Assembly (NCBI RefSeq): GCF_037975245.1
Contig: NC_092568.1
Coordinates: forward strand, 24,411,501-24,475,500
DNA: 64,000 bases
Direction of reading: 5' to 3'
Source: Apostichopus japonicus
Lineage: Eukaryota; Echinodermata; Holothuroidea; Aspidochirotida; Stichopodidae
Part shown: in pieces, positions 50,101 to 55,625 of the stretch
Numbering within the stretch: the first letter of the stretch is position 1
Layout of the letters: each line of letters begins with the position of its first letter
The notes under the pieces: generated by a model
What the model saw: the letters and a program-made list of their open reading frames with translations, nothing else
Told to the model about the DNA's origin: nothing
Database searches by the model: none
Program-made: the position numbers and the translations under genes

Positions 50101-50997
50101 CAATAGTTCAAGTTCAAATTTATTTCTCATAAGGCATACAAAACTGAAGTATATAGTCAGTTTTAGTAATAAATAAAACGTAGGAATGATGACATAGGAT
50201 GGACGTTAGATAAAAAAACAATGCTGTTTACCAAAGCTCTAGTGACCAGTTGGTGCGAACAGAAAAGAAAGATTTTGCACGATAACAACAAATTTATTTT
50301 AAATAGCATATATATATAAGAGGTATTGGTATTGCTGACTGTCAATAAATTATGAATTAGCATAGTTTTTAGACCCTTTTGTAAAAGCTTGCAGAGAATT
50401 ATTTGATTTATTTGTGGAAGTAAGTTTGTGCCAGATATTATAATAATAGTTATTAAGCTATAATTTACAAATTTACGAGCGAAGTAAATCTTGAAACACT
50501 TTAACAGGTTGCTTATTTCCTTTCCTTTTGGGGTGCAGGGGGAGGTGGTGGAGATCTTAACCTGTACGAGAAGGGGAGTTTGTTAAAAGAGAATAATGTT
50601 ATCGAGACGAAAAGCACTTTTGGTGGTAGAATGAGAAGGGCGTTGACCGGAGGGGCCGGTCATAGAGGGCACACAGTGTCGAAAGGTTACCAGTTCATTC
50701 AAGGCACAGCAGAATGAGAGTGCTAAGGTTGTGGGAAGACAGGTAAGTGAGGAACAAAGTAAATGAATGTTAACATAGAATAACATTAAAGGAAAGAAAA
50801 GCATAAAAGTTTATCCTTACCAGCTGATTCCTAGTCATGTTGTCCTCTGGGTCACTCTCATCTGTACTAGATTTATCCCAGCTGTCCGAGTCTTGCTCCT
50901 GATAGGTGAAGCCTGTATTATCCAATCCATAGCTATGACGATCCTTCACCACACCACCGTTAGGTGTGATCAAGTCCACTTGGATTCCACCATTCAT
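1930..50997 (-). CDS. MPP5: PALS1/MPP5/Stardust-type MAGUK polarity scaffold, whole gene, 3' end outside window
   Basis: Fifteen exons, listed separately, join with consistent phases into about 990 codons. Domain order is acidic N terminus, extra PDZ (about residues 60-148), disordered region with the VAVDCP motif (398-403), L27 region (508-610), canonical PDZ (667-755), SH3 (about 760-825), Lys-rich HOOK and GUK (about 877 on). Known for the family: PALS1 links Crumbs to PATJ and Par6 at apical junctions, with L27 domains binding PATJ and LIN7, PDZ-SH3-GUK gripping the Crumbs tail, and an inactive GUK. Seen here: segments such as [30 protein letters not shown] and DYHF align closely with vertebrate PALS1. 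The last 80 or so GUK residues and the stop codon are missing at the left edge. The protein would be near 1070 residues against 675 in human. The PALS1 identity is secure; joining the N-terminal PDZ exons to it rests on phase and strand continuity. Confidence 0.95.
2133..2491 (-). other. Intron between GUK exons 14 and 15
   Basis: 359 bp with gtaagt donor and ataag acceptor. Nothing else is seen in it. Confidence 0.9.
2492..2656 (-). CDS. MPP5: Exon 14: start of GUK-like domain
   Basis: 165 nt, phase 1 on both sides: acceptor taacctcgacag, donor GTGCCTC/gtaagt. It encodes [16 protein letters not shown], then [20 protein letters not shown]. The P-loop position reads [11 protein letters not shown] and lacks the lysine of active guanylate kinases, as in human PALS1 (GPQNCGQNELR). 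It is therefore a binding module, not an enzyme. The end AAVP joins His from the next exon to give AVPHTS. Confidence 0.95.
2657..3537 (-). other. Intron 13
   Basis: 881 bp of AT-rich sequence between HOOK and GUK exons; no repeat or coding signal recognised. Confidence 0.85.
3538..3662 (-). CDS. MPP5: Exon 13: HOOK segment, lysine-rich
   Basis: 125 nt, phase 2 in, 1 out: acceptor tctctgttcttag, donor GCAGATG/gtaagt. It encodes [20 protein letters not shown], then SKNKKN, seven lysines and NPYDAYAD. Human PALS1 has a like basic stretch (CAKKNKKKRKK). The HOOK region between SH3 and GUK is known to modulate domain packing. The tract is written in AAG/AAA codons, a potential slippage site. Confidence 0.93.
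4940..4987. repeat. AT-rich self-complementary stretch
   Basis: A run of TAATATATTATTATATAAT-type sequence able to fold back on itself; a simple cruciform-prone repeat. Confidence 0.6.
5211..5300. repeat. Minisatellite, unit about ATACTTCACCCAAAA
   Basis: Six head-to-tail copies of 13-17 bp differ mainly in the number of A and an extra ATA. It lies about 100 bp from the larger GTAC array. Confidence 0.9.
5407..6345. repeat. GTAC-rich minisatellite array, about 0.94 kb
   Basis: It is built from CAGTA and CAGTGTA blocks (CAGTACAGTGTA, 12 bp), with variants CAGTGTG and CAGTGCA. An interrupting marker GAGTAGAACTAGC recurs at 5485, 5616, 5740, 5799, 6055 and 6205, defining higher-order units of about 59-150 bp. 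A second marker, TACATTTAGTGTAAAG, occurs twice near 5897 and 5981. GTAC and TGTACA palindromes occur throughout. No gene is supported despite long open frames. Confidence 0.95.
6935..7134 (-). CDS. MPP5: Exon 12: SH3 domain
   Basis: 200 nt, phase 0 in, 2 out: acceptor acccgcgtcag, donor CAGATGAA/gtaagt. It encodes [34 protein letters not shown] and [17 protein letters not shown], ending [12 protein letters not shown]. These carry the ALxxYDP, WW and G-L-I-P-S signatures of SH3. The MAGUK SH3 packs on the GUK rather than acting as a classical proline-motif binder. The two-base overhang AA plus T of exon 13 gives Asn, forming FQMNREAM (human FQQQREAM). Confidence 0.97.
7135..7697 (-). other. 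Intron 11
   Basis: 563 bp between the PDZ linker and SH3 exons. Nothing recognised apart from short C runs. Confidence 0.85.
7698..7796 (-). CDS. MPP5: Exon 11: end of PDZ and linker to SH3
   Basis: 99 nt, 33 codons, phase 0: acceptor cccacttttag, donor AATATG/gtaaga. [14 protein letters not shown] is the last PDZ strand (human MHGTLTFVLIPS). [15 protein letters not shown] is the flexible linker, equivalent to QQIKPPPAKET. A long pyrimidine-rich stretch on this strand (about 7908-7990) lies upstream of the acceptor. Confidence 0.93.
7797..8692 (-). other. Intron 10, with long pyrimidine tract
   Basis: 896 bp. A G-rich plus strand at about 7908-7990 (GGGGAGTGGGTAGGG and similar) reads as a C/T tract in the transcript, upstream of the exon 11 acceptor. 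No coding signal. Confidence 0.8.
8693..8854 (-). CDS. MPP5: Exon 10: canonical PALS1 PDZ, first part
   Basis: 162 nt, 54 codons, phase 0: acceptor cctcattcag, donor ATGCTG/gtgagc. It encodes [20 protein letters not shown], then [20 protein letters not shown] and [14 protein letters not shown]. This follows human [22 protein letters not shown] very closely. In the family this PDZ binds the ERLI tail of Crumbs together with SH3 and GUK. Confidence 0.97.
8855..10371 (-). other. Intron 9, holding a dispersed repeat copy
   Basis: Contains homopolymer C runs near 9130 and 9475 and the dispersed element at about 9690-10345. Confidence 0.8.
9690..10345 (+). repeat. Dispersed repeat element, copy A
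   Basis: It shares segments with 47690-48240: TTCTTGTACTCAC next to a G-rich word, AAGTTCATC, and TTTTTAGACTTTGACCTC followed by TGATCTCAAATG and TTTGACC. It ends with an acaagCCAAGGCATCACAC stretch, an AC microsatellite and GGTTCCTT...AGCAAGGAA. This is the same terminal module as the element ending at 14890. The origin (class of element) is unknown. Confidence 0.6.
10372..10578 (-). CDS. MPP5: Exon 9: end of L27C and linker to canonical PDZ
   Basis: 207 nt, phase 0 on both sides: acceptor gttacattatgtag, donor CCATTG/gtgagt. It begins [14 protein letters not shown], the last L27C helix. A Gln/His/Pro linker and a run of seven alanines follow, then [15 protein letters not shown], the first PDZ strand and the start of the carboxylate loop, which the next exon completes as PLGAT. 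The alanine run is encoded by mixed GCN codons (GCAGCTGCAGCGGCTGCA), so it is less prone to slippage than a pure repeat. Confidence 0.95.
11136..11207 (-). CDS. Candidate alternative terminal exon
   Basis: A good acceptor (ttccgtttgttacag) is followed by 23 codons and TAA in phase 0, the phase left by exon 8. The peptide starts [15 protein letters not shown] and ends NEGTLSSE, a protein-like composition. No convincing donor follows. ATTAAA-type poly(A) signals occur downstream on the minus strand near 10806. If used, it would truncate the protein after L27C, removing PDZ2, SH3 and GUK. It interrupts the PHTK-ALLHAHD join that is conserved with human, so it can only be an alternative. I do not recognise the peptide. 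Confidence 0.3.
   Translation of the reverse strand, partial: DYDDLHIRQSVPFPPNEGTLSSE
12480..14690. promoter_or_regulatory. Array of AGGTCA direct repeats resembling nuclear-receptor sites
   Basis: TGACCT-4-TGACCT (DR4) occurs at 12774, 13172, 13571, 13866, 14525 and 14673. On the plus strand AGGTCA-4-AGGTCA-5-AGGTCA-1-GGGTCA occurs at 13434 and 14388, and a slightly decayed copy at 13036. AGGTCA-5-GGGTCA occurs at 13336. TGACCT-1-TGACCT-2-TGACCT occurs at 14159. Spacings 1, 4 and 5 are the classical RXR-partner spacings. Whether any receptor binds is unknown. Confidence 0.5.
14861..14890. repeat. Perfect hairpin, 13-bp stem
   Basis: GGTTCCTTGCTTT, loop GCAA, then AAAGCAAGGAACC closes the right end of the element. 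It follows an AC microsatellite at 14809-14843. A related, less perfect hairpin lies at 10313-10340. Confidence 0.85.
15481..15558 (-). CDS. MPP5: Exon 8: L27C middle part
   Basis: 78 nt, phase 0 on both sides: acceptor attcttgtatag, donor CACCAAG/gtatga. It encodes [19 protein letters not shown] then FADPHTK. Joined to the next exon it reads DPHTKALLHAHD, matching NTPHIQALLLAHD of human PALS1. The exon is too short for an ORF search and was found by splice signals and homology. Confidence 0.9.
15559..17891 (-). other. Intron 7
   Basis: 2.3 kb of AT-rich sequence. It includes short GTA(G)TACATACCA repeats near 15590-15650 and a 20-bp duplication at 16375-16415 with AGATCAAAG in each copy. 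No coding signal. Confidence 0.8.
16375..16415 (+). repeat. 20-bp tandem duplication with TCF/LEF-like words
   Basis: AGATCAAAGCCTTTAGGCTA is followed directly by AGATCAAAGTCTTTGGGC. AGATCAAAG matches the TCF/LEF consensus; binding is not shown. Confidence 0.5.
17892..18100 (-). CDS. MPP5: Exon 7: L27N and start of L27C
   Basis: 209 nt: acceptor ctcgtttgcag, donor GCTGAG/gtacct, phase 1 in, 0 out. It encodes [15 protein letters not shown], then [20 protein letters not shown] and HNQVAEVH. This follows the human PALS1 pattern [33 protein letters not shown]. In the family L27N binds PATJ/MUPP1 and L27C binds LIN7, so this exon is the core of Crumbs-complex assembly. The end, [10 protein letters not shown], begins the second L27. 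Confidence 0.95.
18101..18810 (-). other. Intron 6
   Basis: 710 bp. An open stretch containing [14 protein letters not shown] on the minus strand near 18600 does not fit the needed phase and is not called an exon. Confidence 0.8.
18811..18928 (-). CDS. MPP5: Exon 6: linker before L27 domains
   Basis: 118 nt: donor CCAGTGG/gtaaga, acceptor ttgttcttgcag preceded by a run of 27 T (the A run at 18939-18965 on the plus strand). Phase 0 in, 1 out. The peptide runs from [15 protein letters not shown] to TNSNKPV and contains KPLFEEK, perhaps equivalent to NPMFDTEE of human PALS1. It is otherwise low complexity and probably flexible. The overhang G plus AC of the next exon gives Asp. Confidence 0.8.
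18929..21429 (-). other. Intron 5
   Basis: 2.5 kb. It starts with the T27 tract of the exon 6 acceptor. I searched it by eye for the missing ECR2 helix (QLERIRQQQE-like) on the minus strand and did not find it. Confidence 0.75.
21430..22373 (-). CDS. MPP5: Exon 5: large disordered exon with Par6-binding ECR1 core
   Basis: 944 nt: acceptor ttgatttcag, donor ACCAAG/gtaagg, phase 1 in, 0 out, 314 full codons. It opens with a charged helical stretch ([21 protein letters not shown]) followed by acidic, Ser/Pro/Asn-rich sequence of low order. Exon residues 242-249 read REVAVDCP, matching REMAVDCP of vertebrate PALS1, the ECR1 core that in PALS1 and Stardust binds the Par6 PDZ. In human it lies near residue 33, here near 400. 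The stretch before it includes [14 protein letters not shown] and [13 protein letters not shown], short hydrophobic patches that may be linear binding motifs. I did not find ECR2 here. Confidence 0.93.
23880..23894. promoter_or_regulatory. Everted AGGTCA pair with NR5A/ERR-like half-sites
   Basis: TGACCTTCAAGGTCA carries AGGTCA on both strands. The plus strand reads TCAAGGTCA, the extended half-site used by FTZ-F1/SF-1/ERR receptors. Sequence match only. Confidence 0.3.
24517..25050 (+). repeat. Tandem duplication, two copies of about 270 bp
   Basis: The copies start near 24517 and 24791. Both contain AAATAACATCACT, CATAGACC, TTTGAC.ATATTCCACTT, ATATATGCAA.CTACCAAGTA, GTGAGTCAAT.AAGTCACT-type words and CTATTCCAAAGTAA. 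They have diverged by substitutions and small indels, so the duplication is not recent. Confidence 0.85.
28624..28644 (-). CDS. MPP5: Candidate 21-nt microexon
   Basis: The segment lies between ttttccccgaag and a CAAG/gtaatt donor and is exactly 21 nt. Read in the phase left by exon 4 (phase 1 in and out), it adds seven residues, VIRIALQ, so the junction becomes [20 protein letters not shown], a plausible helix. It adds no stop and keeps frame. Microexons of this size are common in neural isoforms of scaffold genes. Support is the fit of splice sites and phase only. Confidence 0.45.
29817..29874 (-). CDS. MPP5: Exon 4: last strand of N-terminal PDZ
   Basis: The acceptor is cttttcag and the donor GCAG/gtaagt; 58 nt, phase 0 in, 1 out. 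It encodes [29 protein letters not shown] is a typical closing beta strand of a PDZ domain with a basic tail. The one-base overhang G joins AT of exon 5 as Asp, giving SEADLENHR. Confidence 0.85.
29875..31931 (-). other. Intron 3
   Basis: 2.1 kb between two PDZ exons. It holds the TATGGGTTTA minisatellite and is otherwise featureless. Confidence 0.8.
31561..31719 (+). repeat. Minisatellite, TATATGGGTTTAC-like unit
   Basis: About ten imperfect copies of ATATGGGTTTA or ATATGGGATAC with variants such as TTGGGTTTTTGGGTTT. It lies about 210 bp downstream (transcript sense) of the exon 3 donor. Confidence 0.9.
31932..32041 (-). CDS. MPP5: Exon 3: second half of N-terminal PDZ
   Basis: The acceptor is cttactccag and the donor CAACAG/gttagt; phase 1 in, 0 out, 36 full codons. 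It encodes [20 protein letters not shown], the conserved alpha-A/beta-D core of PDZ domains, then [14 protein letters not shown], the alpha-B helix that lines the ligand groove. The histidine in THAEV is at about the position that in class I PDZ domains contacts a Ser/Thr at ligand position -2. A LINE remnant begins within about 100 bp upstream of the acceptor. Confidence 0.9.
32150..32700 (+). mobile_element. 5'-truncated non-LTR retrotransposon (LINE) tail
   Basis: An open frame from about 32210 to a TAA at 32618-32620 encodes [35 protein letters not shown] and [19 protein letters not shown]. This is the C-terminal end typical of reverse transcriptases in LINEs of marine invertebrates. Only the last 130-150 residues remain, with no catalytic YxDD region. 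The 3' tail (TACTCGTTTTACCCC, GAGTTGAGTAGTATC, ACTCCAGATCCAGAT) follows. The orientation is opposite to the host gene. Confidence 0.85.
34822..34940 (+). repeat. 60-bp tandem duplication, strongly G-rich
   Basis: Two copies begin TTGAGGGGAGGG and end GGTTCTTAGTTGATTC (or GGATCTTAG...). The first holds GGGGAGGGGAGGGG and GGGGAGGGGGTGGG, a pattern capable of forming G-quadruplexes on the plus strand. Confidence 0.85.
36913..37306. mobile_element. MITE-like element with ATTACGATTAC ends
   Basis: The left end reads ACAGGCATGTAATCATGATTA and the right end, inverted, ACAGGCTTCGGAAAATCGTAA. Both are followed inward by repeated (C)GATTAC/GTAATCG words. About 390 bp, no reading frame. The inverted ends are imperfect and target duplications were not resolved. 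Confidence 0.4.
37329..37403 (-). repeat. tRNA-like SINE fragment
   Basis: The minus strand reads TTAAGGCAGTGGACTTG, TGATCTAAGATTTGCAGG and GTTCGAGCTCCGACC. This looks like the anticodon/T-arm half of a tRNA with a B-box-like GGTTCGAGCTC. The acceptor stem and A box are not convincing, so it is taken as a decayed tRNA-derived SINE, not a working tRNA. Confidence 0.4.
38213..38425 (+). repeat. Three tandem copies of a 69-75 bp unit
   Basis: Copies start at 38213, 38288 and 38357 with TTTGTTAAGGTTGGGAGG and end ACTCCCACCATTATT. The middle G-rich part varies in length. Confidence 0.92.
38510..38660 (+). repeat. Dispersed repeat GGTAGAATGAGAAG...GGAGACRGG, copy 1
   Basis: It shares GGTAGAATGAGAAG, a GTTGTGTGAGGAGACGGGG-like end and AGTGAGGAA with 50620-50765, 51480-51550 and, more weakly, 47230-47310 and 51620-51685. 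Confidence 0.55.
39336..39447. mobile_element. Hairpin element with 44-bp inverted arms
   Basis: The left arm 39336-39379 (TGTGTAAAAGTAAGTTGGCC... AGCAGGATC) is inverted at 39404-39447 with a few mismatches, around a 24-bp centre. It is compact and has no reading frame; a foldback MITE or remnant. Confidence 0.8.
40897..41028 (-). CDS. MPP5: Candidate cassette exon or alternative first exon within N-terminal PDZ
   Basis: This open segment ends CTCTATG/gtaagc and starts after an AG in tatttctcagag. With the acceptor at 41029 it is exactly 132 nt, phase 1 on both sides, so it can be included or skipped without a frameshift. Inclusion adds 44 residues between DEMLP and GSPADRA, in the loop region of the PDZ, rich in Ser/Pro/Asn (SPSNSPSNS) and then [17 protein letters not shown]. 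It also contains an ATG in a very good Kozak setting (aacaaaATGG). The ATG starts MGAGTA, which fits an N-myristoylation signal, so it could instead be the first coding exon of a shorter isoform. Which use is real cannot be told from DNA alone. Confidence 0.55.
47230..47310 (+). repeat. Dispersed repeat ending GGGAGACAGGTAAGAGAGGAG, copy 2
   Basis: AGGTAGATGAGGATAGTGC then AGACGGGAGACAGGTAAGAG. It is closely related to 51620-51685 and ends like the other copies. Confidence 0.55.
47447..47561 (-). CDS. MPP5: Exon 2: first half of N-terminal PDZ
   Basis: The acceptor is ttttgacag and the donor CCAG/gtgagt. The exon is 38 codons plus one base (phase 0 in, 1 out). It encodes beta strand A (VLLVMGEN), the carboxylate-binding loop FGFSFIGG in place of the classical GLGF, and PTVDEMLP. 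Joined to the exon at 31932-32041, the junction reads [15 protein letters not shown], a classical PDZ path. Vertebrate PALS1 has no PDZ at this end, so the ligand is unknown. Confidence 0.85.
47690..48240 (+). repeat. Dispersed repeat element, copy B
   Basis: About three internal subunits each contain ACAAGGTTTTCAGA followed by TTTGACCTC or TTGACCTCC, and TTCTTGTACTCACTGCAGTGG or close forms. An AC-rich stretch and ATTCCTTTTCCCTTGGGC lie at the end. Same family and orientation as 9690-10345. Confidence 0.6.
50620..50765 (+). repeat. Dispersed repeat, copy 3
   Basis: GGTGGTAGAATGAGAAGGG at the left and GGAAGACAGGTAAGTGAGGA at the right, with CAGGTAAGT, a perfect splice-donor word, on the plus strand. 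It sits beside the exon 1 donor (50820), which is on the other strand. Confidence 0.6.
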
Positions 50998-51041
50998 CCT
51001 GTCCGAGACTCACTCACAACATTCTCTCGGCAGAAACAGCT
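50821..51041 (-). CDS. MPP5: Coding exon 1: start codon and acidic N terminus
   Basis: ATG at 50997 (MNGGIQVDL) opens 59 codons ending MTRNQL before a gtaagg donor at 50820, phase 0. An in-frame TGA lies 15 nt upstream of the ATG, which supports the start. A strong pyrimidine tract followed by gatag at 51042 suggests a splice acceptor, making 50998-51041 5' UTR and placing at least one non-coding exon and the promoter further right. The residues are hydrophilic, with an acidic Ser/Asp/Glu run ([17 protein letters not shown]), probably disordered. No signal peptide or membrane segment is seen. Confidence 0.85.
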
Positions 51042-51479
51042 CTATCAACCGGAAAAAGAGAGAAAAAAAGAAGATCTGATTAGCATTTGTGAACAGTATG
51101 TTTACAAAAGACAGCACATTATGATTTGCAGGTTATTGTGGGCTTTGAATACGGTTTTTCATGACTATCCATTTTGCTTGATCGGTACAACCCTAGTATT
51201 GCTCAATATTTGGACAATCCTAAAAGTGATACTATGACACAAACCATGAACAGAGAAGATAAAAACTAGTGATGAACAACCTTGGACAGGATAGCATTGG
51301 TTGTACTCAAATAGTCAGCTATAGAAAGTTGTTTATGTCCACAGCTCAGAAGCCTCCCCCTCTCCCCACCCCCTCCCCCCCCTCCTTTCAATGATGATGC
51401 AAAACCCAAAAACTCATCAAAGTGTAAGAAAGTGACTGAAACAGTCGGATGAAAATTCAGTGTTAAAAGATTACCAGGG

Positions 51480-51685
51480 CATACTAGACACGGTAGAATG
51501 AGGTGCTAATGTTGTGAGGAGACAGGTAAGCGGGGAACGAAGTAAATTGGTAGATTCAGAAGGAGAAAGTGGGAGGTGAACATGAAGTAGGTATAGCAGG
51601 CGCTTTGCTAAAACATTTTGTCATGTAGCTCAGGTAGATGGGAGAGTGCAAATGTAGAATGGAGACAGGTAGGAGAGGAGTAATA
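51480..51685 (+). repeat. Dispersed repeat, copies 4 and 5
   Basis: GGTAGAATGAGGTGCTAATG then GGAGACAGGTAAGCGGGG at 51500-51535, and GTAGATGGGAGAGTGC then TGGAGACAGGTAGGAGAGG at 51630-51680. They are two related copies placed close together. Confidence 0.6.
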
Positions 51686-54600
51686 AAGCAATTTTCCACT
51701 GATGGTGTCAACTACATACTGTACAAACAAAATATTAAGGTGTTTTGAAAAACACTTTCAAGACCTTTATGAGATGCACAGTACAGTACAAAGGCAATAT
51801 TTTATGATTCAATTAAAAAGTATGTCCATTTTAAAAGGCAACAAGATCCACAATTATTGCAACAGAAACCCAATTATGCTTATAATAAAAATGCCAGTAA
51901 AATTTTTTACAAGACTTTATATCAGGCTACTCAAAAGCTGTCACCTACCTTTTAATATAATTTACAGAGATCAATATATGTTATATATTATATTGGACCA
52001 CTAAAGCCACCCTGTTCTAAATTTATATAATACTTTCAAACATTGTATAAAGTACAATTAAATTCCTCAGTCAGTGCAACAAAAGATACTGCAATATACT
52101 ATAAACCATATGATTCTTTTATTATTGGTAACAGTGTGTGGATGACTCTTTTATTAACATTGTTAGTAACAGCATGTGGTGGTAAATCCCATACCATCAC
52201 TTGCTCTACTCCTGCAGTGGGTGTTTTATGGGTACGAGATGAGTCAATGTGCAAGGTCCCAAGAAATAACTCTATGAACACAAATAAAGAATATCCCTAA
52301 CCAACTATATCACTCAATTATCCTTCTGATCTTTTACCCAAAAGAATGTCAAGTGGTTCTATCAAAGTCTAGATTATGCTTAGGACCTTGATTTCTATTG
52401 TTGTTTTTGCATTTAACCTGATTGCTACCATCAGCTGTTTCATACCTTGCTTATGTAAATGCACACAATATGTATACATATATACACAAACACACACACA
52501 CATATATATCCACTGGCAACATCCAAATCAATTCTCTATATAGCAAATACAGTACTTACTGTATATGAGAGAAAATGAATACATAGTTAACATGGCTGCA
52601 GGCAACTTTGACAGCAGGTTGCTAGTTCACTAATCTATACGTATAAGTCCTACATACTGTCACAATACTGACAGGTCTACATATAGTCTTTTAATACATG
52701 ACATTGTAGATGAACGAACCCTTAGAAGGGGTCAGTCATGTCATGCATGGTATTGCAGTGAAATCACTGTATGATTCACATACAACATACAACAGCAACA
52801 CAGAATGGAGGCACAGAATAGGGTGTCTGAAAGACCCTTTCGCTGAAAGACTGTGTACACAAAACATATTGTGTAGCCGTTTTTTGAGTTGATTGTGATC
52901 ATTTTCCTGTTCCTGTTTGTTACTATGATTCCCTAAGATTGTAGTTCATTATCTTTACTGGTCAAGTTTCCTTTCACATATAATGCAGCAGAAGTTGAAG
53001 AAAGATTGAAATTTTCCTACTTATCATTTTTAAATGTAATTAACATTGTATATGAAGTCTCTGGGCAGAGAAATGTTGTGAACCAAATGGAATTATTAAT
53101 TACTTGCTTGTTAACCTTCATTTGGTGACAAAACAACTTCGGGACAGTGTCTTACGTAGTTTGATCAACAGCTCTACTCGGTATGTTTGGTATGAGTTTT
53201 AACTGAATGCAAAAAGCTGCTTAAATAGGAAACTAAAAATCTGTTCAAGATAACTGAAATCTGGCCACAGAGTTGCCTTTGTAGACTTCACGAATGGTAG
53301 ATTCCAAAAGGACAAGTGGTGGAAGTCGGCACAGGGGAGAGGGTCAATGTAGACTGTTACTACATACTGGATATACAGAGTAACAGAAGGGTTAAGGCAA
53401 GTAGGAGAATAAACCTTATCTACATGTTTAATATGCTATACTTTGTGGATCTAATTATTCTTATTGTCACAAAGAATCCCCCCATTTACATCCTTCAAAG
53501 CTATTTGCAACCTGACTATCTCAAGTTAACCGTTTTGTTGCTACTATTCAAACATGAGGCATTACCCATAGTATTATTATTATTATCCAAAATCAAACAG
53601 TAGTTAAAATGTTATGAAAAGTAATAAAGTATGGCATTCAGTAAGAACTTGTTGTCTGTACATTCAAAGAAACTATAAAGAAAAGTTTCACAATTACCAT
53701 AAATAAAAATAAGAAAAACAAGCTCTTGGAATGGTAAAAACAGCACTTTGAGTTGATTTTCCATAATAGAACTTTACTGATTTCATACAACAATGCAGTT
53801 TGTCAGATTGATTATTGTCAACTATATAGTTTTAAACCAAAATAAGAAAACTCCAACATTTTGAAAATTTATGCATGCCATCAATATTAACATAAAGAAA
53901 ATTGTCGGGGTGACAACCAGTGTACAGTACAATCTACTGGATTCATCTCCTACAACCAAAGCAATCATCATTTGTGAAAAAACCTTCAACCTTACAGAAG
54001 GTTTTATGTAGTTTGATCAAAACATAATTTTATTTGAAAACTTTTAAGTAGGTTTTAGTGATAGTATAGTAAATTAGCAACTTAGAAACAAGCTGCTCTA
54101 CTGTGCACACTACCTGTGGTATGTTTACCATGCTTTGACTGAACAATGGTCATCTCTAGATCCTCCCACCTACTGTACTGTGCTAAAAAATACTTCTGAA
54201 AATTTGTAAATAATACTAAATATGTCACTTGCTAACCTTTAAACCTCTCAACAGTAAAGAAATTTCCTAGGAAGTGTACAGCTAAATGGTTATATGTGCT
54301 GTGAAATGTTTCCAAAACTCACCCACTGTAATAGAGGATGTTTCCAAGGCAGTGCTAGTAGTACCTCAATACCTGGGAAAAAACTTACCCTGCTATTGAT
54401 ACTTCAAGTGTCTCACAGACTCGTAAATCCATGCAAACTGCACTGGCACAACATGTGGTTTTAAATTGCTTAAATAGTTAACATTCAGACTGAATACCTT
54501 CACTCAAGGAAATCCTCTTTTAATGGCACTTAAAATTCCATATGACTGACTGGAAACAACAAAGTCAATTCAAATGCTACAAGTAACTGGACAAATTCAC

Positions 54601-55337
54601 TATGTCTACAAACTGCAGAGTGTCACTTAAAACAAGCTGCTTTTGAGGCAGGACTTTGATGATTTTTATCAAGGCAACTCCCCTCTTCTAAACCAAAATG
54701 TGAACTTTGGACATGAAGCATGTATATCGCAGCTTTATAGCTAACACTCCACCTAAAGCCACCGCTAAGCCTATCTTCGGTAACTACAATAAATACGTCA
54801 ACTCAGAAACTGAAAACTTGACTTAGATGGCAAATAAAAAGTAGAGACTTTGAAGGAGGCTGTCAACAGCCACATTTACGATGAGGAAGAACTTACATGC
54901 CTCCATTGCCTCGACTGTGTGTATTCTGAATAACAGAAAAAACTAAAAGCTAACAAGTATTTATTCAACATCCTAGGTTCAGATTACCAAGTAGCCAATA
55001 AGCAACTCAAGTTTCTTGACTTTGAGGAGGCCACTGGGAATTTGTATTTTCTTTTTCTCTCACTCTCTGAGATTGACAACATAAAACATTTTCTTCGACA
55101 TTAATTGACAAGACCTATTTGTGTTTGCCAACAAAATCTATGCTACTACATATATACAATACTATATACATAAAATGGTTTATTGAATAAGTGAAGACGT
55201 TCTAAGGCTCATCATTAATGTGCTATAAATTTGAGGGAAAAAAGTGTCAGTCTCATATAGCTTATATCAGTTCCTCTTTAATTTTCTCAGAACATTACTT
55301 TATAAACTTTGTAATTTTTTTTTTTAAATGTTGTAAT

Positions 55338-55625
55338 GATGTGAAAAGATTGCATCACTAGCTTAGGTGTAGGTATATGTTTTTCCTTTTTTTTAATCTT
55401 CTGTCTTTGTTTTCTTTCTTTTTTTTTAATTTTGTATTTTAGAATTCCCATTGCTTGATGTCACAGGTCACCTGCTCAATGTTATATTGCTTCTCTATCA
55501 ATGTTTTCTTATCATCAGGTATTAGTTGCACATTTTGCAAAAAACTTTGACGATGTGGAAAAGATTGCATCATCAACTTAAGTGTAGCTGTACGAGTCTT
55601 CTTTTTTTTTTCTCCATTTATTATT
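55338..55625 (+). repeat. Direct duplication, copies about 214 bp apart
   Basis: GATGTGAAAAGATTGCATCA near 55338 and GATGTGGAAAAGATTGCATCA near 55552. Both are followed by CTTAGGTGTAG or CTTAAGTGTAG and a T-rich tract. Confidence 0.7.

Larger units (their letters stand above)
47562..50820 (-). other. Intron 1 (first coding intron)
   Basis: 3.3 kb between exon 1 and the first PDZ exon. It holds dispersed repeat copy B (47690-48240) and part of another repeat at 50620-50765. No exon-like segment is convincing. Confidence 0.8.

Noticed and set aside
54897-54925. Possible tiny 5' UTR exon (acceptor ctgttattcag, donor GGCAT/gtaagt)
   Set aside because: Donor is good but 29 nt of non-coding sequence cannot be verified; splicing to 51041 would create a three-codon uORF (ATG GAG GCA TAG). 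Only transcripts could decide.
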